64,000 nt of DNA. It comes from Combretum micranthum. Its lineage: Eukaryota > Streptophyta > Magnoliopsida > Myrtales > Combretaceae. Position numbers and translations under genes: made by a program. The notes under the pieces are model-generated. The model was not told the origin of the DNA. It did not search any database and saw nothing but the letters and a program-made list of their open reading frames with translations. Location of the stretch: positions 372,001 to 436,000 of the forward strand of contig JAMXBD010000092.1 in the NCBI GenBank assembly GCA_024138025.1. The letters are read 5' to 3'. Shown here one piece after another: positions 58,953 through 64,000 of the stretch; position 1 is the stretch's first letter, and the number at the start of each line of letters is the position of its first letter.

Positions 58953-59682
58953 ATGAGCATATTGTATGAAAGTAGTGACCTAGACATTAGTGCATTGTAT
59001 GCACTATTAGTAGGACCTGATTCATGTTTTAAGAGATATAACAAATTGATATACAATGGTATGCAATTCCATATAGTAGAATTCGATAATAGGAAGAGGA
59101 CTCAAAATAGTAGAGTACTCATAGAAGGAAGCGAAGAAAATATAAAAATGGAATTTTATTAGGTTTTAACAGACATATATGAGTTTACTTATGTTAGAAA
59201 CAAAACAGTGTTCTTATTTAAATGTAAGTGGGACACTAATGAGAGGCATCACCATGTGTGAGTAGATAATGGATTTAAAAGTATCAAGATTACTGGTACA
59301 CGGTACGAAAATGATCCATATGTGTTGGCATCACAAGCTAAGCAAGTATTTTATCTAGTGGACATGAGATTGGCAAGTAGTGCAACAATTTGAGCATTGT
59401 AATATCTATAACATAGATGTGCTCTTGGGTGATGCAAATGTGTTCACTGATGTGGAACCTCGATTGGTATATGAGAGCATAGAAGAACATTTTATGGCAA
59501 ATGAAGATATAAAAAATGAGCATCATCCAATAGTTGATTGTGATGTCAATGTGTCATTGAGAACTAATATAGGCCATAAGACTATTGATGGGGGGGTTGT
59601 AGAAAGAATGATTGATTGTAATGACGAGGAGGATGGGAATGAGGATGAAGATGAGGAGTTGGACGATACATACATGGACTAA
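58953..59682 (+). pseudogene. CACTA transposase (TNP2) C-terminus with DUF4216-like domain
   Basis: After acceptor ATTTTAG at 58951-58952 the frame reads ISALYALLVGPDSCFKRYNK, GMQFHIVEFDNRKRTQNSRV and ENIKMEFY-stop. It continues YVRNKTVFLFKCKWDTNE, then GFKSIKITGTRYENDPYVLA and SQAKQVFYLVDM. This is the DUF4216 region of plant En/Spm transposases. The last exon piece (about 59390-59682) gives DANVFTDVEPRLVYESIEEH, MANEDIKNEHHP and a very acidic tail EDGNEDEDEELDDTYMD-stop. Stops at 59160 and about 59260 and a frame change near 59390 show decay. The catalytic domain lies upstream and is missing. Confidence 0.85.
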
Positions 59683-59895
59683 TAGATGATAGCAGTGATG
59701 ACAATTGTGTGATTACTAGTTATAATGCTTTTGCTTTTTTGTCCTCGAAAACCTTTTGTTTATTACATGATGCTTTTGTTTGACAACTTTGTTTTTTTTT
59801 TTTATTTATTTGGTGTTCCTTTATATTTATCTATGCATTTTATGATGTATATTTTTCAGAAAATAACTATTTTCATATATGATTGTAGGATTGCA

Positions 59896-60030
59896 ATGGC
59901 CAGGGGACGGAAGAGTGTACAAAGATAAAGAGGAAGAGCTTATCAGGACACTCGATTACCGATTACTGATGAATCAAATGATCAAAATCGTGAGGAGGAA
60001 CAGCACCAACTAGCGCAGAACAATAAATAA
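59896..60030 (+). pseudogene. Start of CACTA second gene
   Basis: ATG at 59896 gives MARGRKSVQR, then a stop (59926-59928), then RGRAYQDTRLPITDESNDQN and REEEQHQLAQNNK-stop at 60028. Position about 200 bp after the transposase stop, on the same strand, and the basic then Gln/Glu-rich composition fit the second gene of a CACTA element. The rest of that gene is not present downstream. Confidence 0.5.
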
Positions 60031-60324
60031 CCCACCCATTGTCCTCCTCAAGCAGCATCTACATAAGTTTCAATTTGATATTAAAGTAGTGGAAATCATA
60101 TGGTTGCTCATTGTTCACTAATTTCTTGTTTCAAATCTGTCGAAGGTAGAGAATAAATGTTTCAATTGCTCTCTATTTGCTATCACTTGTTATGAAATTG
60201 TTTTATGCAATGAGGAAACTTTGGCTTAGTGCATTTGTTATTTGGTCCTTACTATGCAATTCCTCATGCACATAGTCAACCATAACTAAGCTTCATGGAC
60301 AAAAGCATCCAAACCTAGCTGCAG

Positions 60325-60648
60325 AACAAATACTACTCTTCTTTGCTGTTGTCCTGCCTATATTTCTACACTAGATACTATGGAGACTAGTGTCTTATCT
60401 AGACTTGGTTGGTCTCTGTTGCATCTCAACTTGGATCTTTTGTCCCTGTTGAACTTGTCGATGCCTGGTTGTGGACAATTGAAACAAAACATGGTCTGTT
60501 TGCATCAAAGGAGAGGTATGCTGGACTAGTGGCCAAATTAAGGCCTTACCTTACCCCAGGGGAGCTAGAAGCCGTTCCTGAAAATGATCCTATTATTCGA
60601 ATTATTGATCATAGGCTATGGCTTGGGTTTCTTATGAATCGTTTTGAG
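60325..60648 (+). pseudogene. Single exon of phosphatidylinositol 4-kinase alpha
   Basis: Between acceptor CTGCAG and donor GAG/GTACGA the exon reads CCPAYISTLDTMETSV, then after a small frame disruption near 60397 TWLVSVASQLGSFVPVELVD, AWLWTIETKHGLFASKERYA, AKLRPYLTPGELEAVPENDP and HRLWLGFLMNRFE. The order and spacing match the middle region of plant PI4K-alpha-1, a plasma-membrane kinase making PI4P. No catalytic domain or neighbouring exon is seen; the expected next exon (VVRH...) is not found downstream, where only intron-like sequence follows to about 60900. It lies directly behind CACTA genes on the same strand, so capture by that transposon is likely; a broken host gene is the alternative. 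Confidence 0.8.
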
Positions 60649-61397
60649 GTACGACCTTTTTATTGTTCTCAAAAGATTGTGTTTTCACTTTATTTTGCTT
60701 ATTATGACTATGCAGTTCCTAGTGCATGTACTGTTGATACAAAATCCTACTATGTTTTGTATTTTACTTCTCAAAGCCTCCAACTTCTGACTTAAGAATA
60801 TATTTATACATGCATGAGAGTTAATGTATATGAACGTGTGCACGTGCGCACACACACATACAAATGAATCATGCTATGAAGTCAATTTCTTCCTTTAAGA
60901 AGGTTTATGCTTGCTAGAAGTAAAACCAACTACTTTAGTGTAGCGGGTGAAGTGAGAGTCTTTGTCTAAGTCAATTAATGCATGGGTATTCTATTAGTTA
61001 GTATGTGTGTGTGATAGGTTATCTAGGACAGTTAATGTGCCTTAACTAAGACAATAGAAGAGAATTTGTAATTGAAAAGATCAACAGCAACATTATTTGT
61101 GAACCCAACAAGCTAAACAAGCTACAATCTCAAACCTGCAAAGTAAAACAACAGAAAAACAAGCTAAAAAGAAGTTAGCCTATCCCAAGTCTTAACAATT
61201 AAGGTCCAAGTGAAGCATATTTAAAAAAGTATGGGTATTTGTTTGAAATGAATGAGAGCAAGTAAGAAAATAAGATACAATGAGTGAATGTGTGAAGGGA
61301 AAAACAGCTACTGCACTTCTCTTCTTCCTTTTTTTTCTTGCCCACTGGATATATATATATATATATATATATTTAGGTGTAGAGTAGGTTTGCAAGC
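60649..61397. other. Intron-like and unassigned stretch
   Basis: The first 250 bp look like the intron following the PI4K exon. The rest has no supported gene. It contains short CA/TG repeats (60838-60862) and a TA run (61349-61371). Confidence 0.35.
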
Positions 61398-64000
61398 TGT
61401 AAACCCCGGAAATTTTCACAATAGTATACAGTAGTAAAATAGAAAAATGAAAATTAGATAGTGAATTTCGAAACCGATAAGATACAATTAATTTATAGAA
61501 CTTATCGGTATAAACCAATAGATTATAAATACAAACAAACACTAATACCGAACAATAATATCAGCTTAGATCAAAAAAGAAAATTTCGAACCCGCTGTTA
61601 TAATTGTTAGGAAATTCAAAATTTATTAGGACTTGGTTCCTAATTTAATTCATCGAATTTGAAAATTTAATCACGTAAATTAAAAATATTAAAAATAATT
61701 AATCATGTGAAGTTTTAACTAAAAATTTGAAAATACAAATAATTTAAAGTGTTGTAGTAACTTAGTTAAAATTTATTTCGATAAAATGTAAATACTACGA
61801 GTATAAATATACGCGAATAATTTATATATATATAATATATATATTTTTTTTAGTAAAATTATTTTAGATAATAACTAGTAATTATATATATATATATATA
61901 TATATAAGAGAATTGGACTTCTCTCAATCCGCTGCACGAGGGGAACACTGGAACGTCAACAGCAAATTTACGCGCACAGCAGAGGCCAGGCGCTCCATTC
62001 CCACGCGCCAGCAGCAGGACCTCAGCAAGCAACGGCTTCACTCCAGCGCCTCACCAGCAGCTTCCCTCCATCACGCGCACAGCAGCTGCTATAGACCAGC
62101 ACACGCAAGCTGCATGGCATCCTCGAGTGAGCTCCTCACCAGCAGCAACCACCGAACAGCAAGGACACTCCAGCGCCTCACCAACTGCACTCCACACACC
62201 ATCCACACACAAACACGCACACAAGCAGCTGGGGGACAGAGCACTTGGATAAAAACAGAGCAAATGGAAACAGAGCAGCTGCAACAGCTGACATTTGACC
62301 CGATTTTGATCCAAAAATTGAGCTTCTAAATTCAAACCAAATTGACCCAAAAGCCAATCAAAACACTCCACATATAAACAACATTAAATGAGGAGAATTT
62401 CAGCACACAAAAACAACCACAACCACTCCAAATATCCATGCCAAATTCGATCTTGACAGCTGCAGCAGAGGAAAATTTCAACAAATGCAGCAGCACACTC
62501 TCCAAATTAATCCGATTTTTGCAAATTCCTAGGATTAAATGAGCTGAAATTTTGACCAATTAAACACCAATAAGGAGCCTTCAAATGGACACTTCATACA
62601 CCAAAAATTAATAAGAAAATCGGATCCCAAATTCGTCCAAAAATCAAGGTGAAATTGTTCCAGAAATTCCAGTTTTCACACTTCAAATTCAACAAGTTTT
62701 GACCCGATTTTTACACTAGTTGATCTCTTATTTTTACACACATAAATAGCATTAATTAGCTACCAAACAAATATAATTAAGACTCAAAGATAGCCACAAA
62801 AATCTGTCAAACCAAGTCAAAGTTTGCATCCAATTTGCAAATCGTGTAGAAAATCCCTGCATTTGTGGACATTTTTCAAGTCCAAAACCAACTCCAAAGC
62901 CTCTAAAACTTAGTCTAATCCTAGTATAAGTATATAAGCCTAAGTTAGACACACTTTGAGCTCATAAACCCCCAAAAACACTCTCAAATTCCAGCTGCAA
63001 ACCCAAGTGCGTCCAGCACTTTCCATTCCTTTTTCCATTTCCACCATCAACAAGAAGCTTAGGAACATTGTGTGAACACCATAAACCCTAGCCTACTTCC
63101 ATACCTTATATACACACACTAAGCTCATCAATAACAACCAAAACCGAATCAAAAATCCTAAGTTATCCTAGAGGTCAAGAGGAGGAAATTAGCTTGACAA
63201 GGTGAGGAGATTTAATTTCATTAATAAACTCTCATTTTAGTTAATGTGTTTAGTTAGAAACTCATCATCTAATCTTTGGTTTAGGTTCAATTCTTGCTTT
63301 AAGAGGAAGTTGAGCAACCTCCTTCCATCCCAATCCAAGGTAAGCTCCAAATTACAACCTACCTTGTTAAATTTATGAATAGACCTTAGGATGAATTATT
63401 GAGCATTCCAAGAAAGTTTTGTGGTTGATAAAGGTTGTAAATCTATTGATGAATTCAAGAGAATAGATGGTTGATGTGTTGAGAATGCATAGATATTGTT
63501 GGAAGAGAAAAACAACAACTTAGAAGTCTTATAATTGTGGTAATAGTAAATTCGGATTTGAGGATGAAGTGAACAAAACAAGACTCAAACTTCATCCAAT
63601 TTAGTCTAAATGCATGTTTAAAGCTTCTAAGACCTTATATGAACATAAAGCTTGATAAAACAAACTTTACAAGCATGATTAGAAGTCCTTTATTACAAGA
63701 AAAATGTCATGAACAATTCATAGAAATTATACATGCCAAGACTTCTATAAATATAATAGAACTTAATTTAAATGAAAGTTTAAATGGGATTCTCTAAACA
63801 ATCTTCCATCGAAGAAACTTAAAAGAAGTAAGCAATAGATATTCCTTTTCCATAAGAATTAATACTTTAGGAAATCACTATAAACCATAGGAATAATACC
63901 AAATACCGATCTAGGACACTTAGTACTCATAGGAATTTAATTTCCTATTTATAAATATTATTGATGAATATTTATCTTAATAGGTAATTTCGACTCCGTC
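61398..64000 (+). mobile_element. Element H: giant-LTR family, copy 8 (runs off the window)
   Basis: Starts TGTAAACCCCGG; the 3' end lies outside. It has a TATA run (61884-61904), a GC-richer leader, donor GACAAG/GTGAGG at 63203 and, right at the window end, acceptor CTTAATAG (63983) followed by GT and the codons NFDSV, the expected start of the small exon. The block with GGACACTTAG and TTGATGAATATTT before the acceptor matches element F. Confidence 0.75.
61913..62329 (+). CDS. Hypothetical 138-aa ORF in the leader of element H
   Basis: An open frame in an unusually GC-rich, CAGC-rich island just after the TATA run. The leading Met is a TTG; the first ATG in frame is at 62113. Composition (Ser, Ala, Gln, Thr, His-rich) reflects repeated CAGCAGC and CACACGC words rather than a recognisable domain, and the opposite strand is also open (62371-62051). 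The other copies have a CT-rich leader here. Possibly a non-coding 5' leader. Low confidence as a gene. Confidence 0.15.
   Translation: MDFSQSAARGEHWNVNSKFTRTAEARRSIPTRQQQDLSKQRLHSSASPAASLHHAHSSCYRPAHASCMASSSELLTSSNHRTARTLQRLTNCTPHTIHTQTRTQAAGGQSTWIKTEQMETEQLQQLTFDPILIQKLSF

Noticed and set aside
61192..61542. 116-aa minus-strand frame
   Set aside because: Crosses the boundary of element H and a TA microsatellite (IYIYIYI); chance frame.

Overview
This window is AT-rich nuclear DNA from a flowering plant, most likely a eudicot; I cannot name the species. The plant signs are Ty3/gypsy retrotransposons of the Tat, Athila and Tekay/Del type, Ty1/copia, CACTA and long-TIR DNA transposons, and one exon of a plant phosphatidylinositol 4-kinase alpha gene. 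No intact host gene, tRNA or rRNA gene was found. Nearly all of the window is nested, decayed transposable elements.

Layout. 1-4148: 3' part of a CACTA element (end of its second gene, a subterminal repeat array and the terminal GTAGTG), with a 1.4-kb copia-like solo LTR inside it. 4149 to about 24400: a minus-strand Tat-lineage gypsy element (gag, protease, RT, RNase H, a second RNase H, integrase), its gag split by element A, itself split by element B, and its 5' LTR split by element C. 26357-46500: a long-terminal-inverted-repeat DNA element holding an Athila element (27210-44915, TSD ggagt), which holds a Tekay-like element (29011-40140); each Tekay LTR carries one more insertion, D or F. 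A gypsy-type solo LTR lies at 45385-45974. 46968-50242: element E. About 50250-58690: a minus-strand copia element split by element G, which itself contains a 1.95-kb non-autonomous CACTA element. 58953-60648: part of a second CACTA element (transposase C-terminus, start of its second gene) next to a captured or stranded PI4K-alpha exon. 61398 to the end: element H.

The most unusual content is elements A to H, eight copies of one family (3.3-4.8 kb after removing nested insertions). In sense orientation they run from TGTAAACCCC to GGGGCGTGACA, with 5-bp target duplications in the seven complete copies. They look like very large solo LTRs. Each copy with the relevant part in the window repeats the same layout: a TATA box or TATA-like AT tract, a 5' exon largely free of ATG, a 5' splice site, a long intron, a 65-70-nt exon (about 61 nt in F) with a conserved reading frame ending at a fixed distance (consensus ending DYYD-stop), a GTGAGT donor, a second intron and a last exon. 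Five copies also have a 47-bp hairpin exactly 98-99 nt upstream of the small exon. I do not recognise this as a described system; it is the main candidate for follow-up.

How the parts work together: nothing here is a functioning operon or pathway. The order of nesting gives relative ages: long-TIR element, then Athila, then Tekay, then D and F; and Tat, then A, then B, with C also after Tat. Athila and Tekay have both lost reverse transcriptase, RNase H and integrase while keeping gag and protease pieces, so any mobility would have depended on enzymes supplied by other copies.
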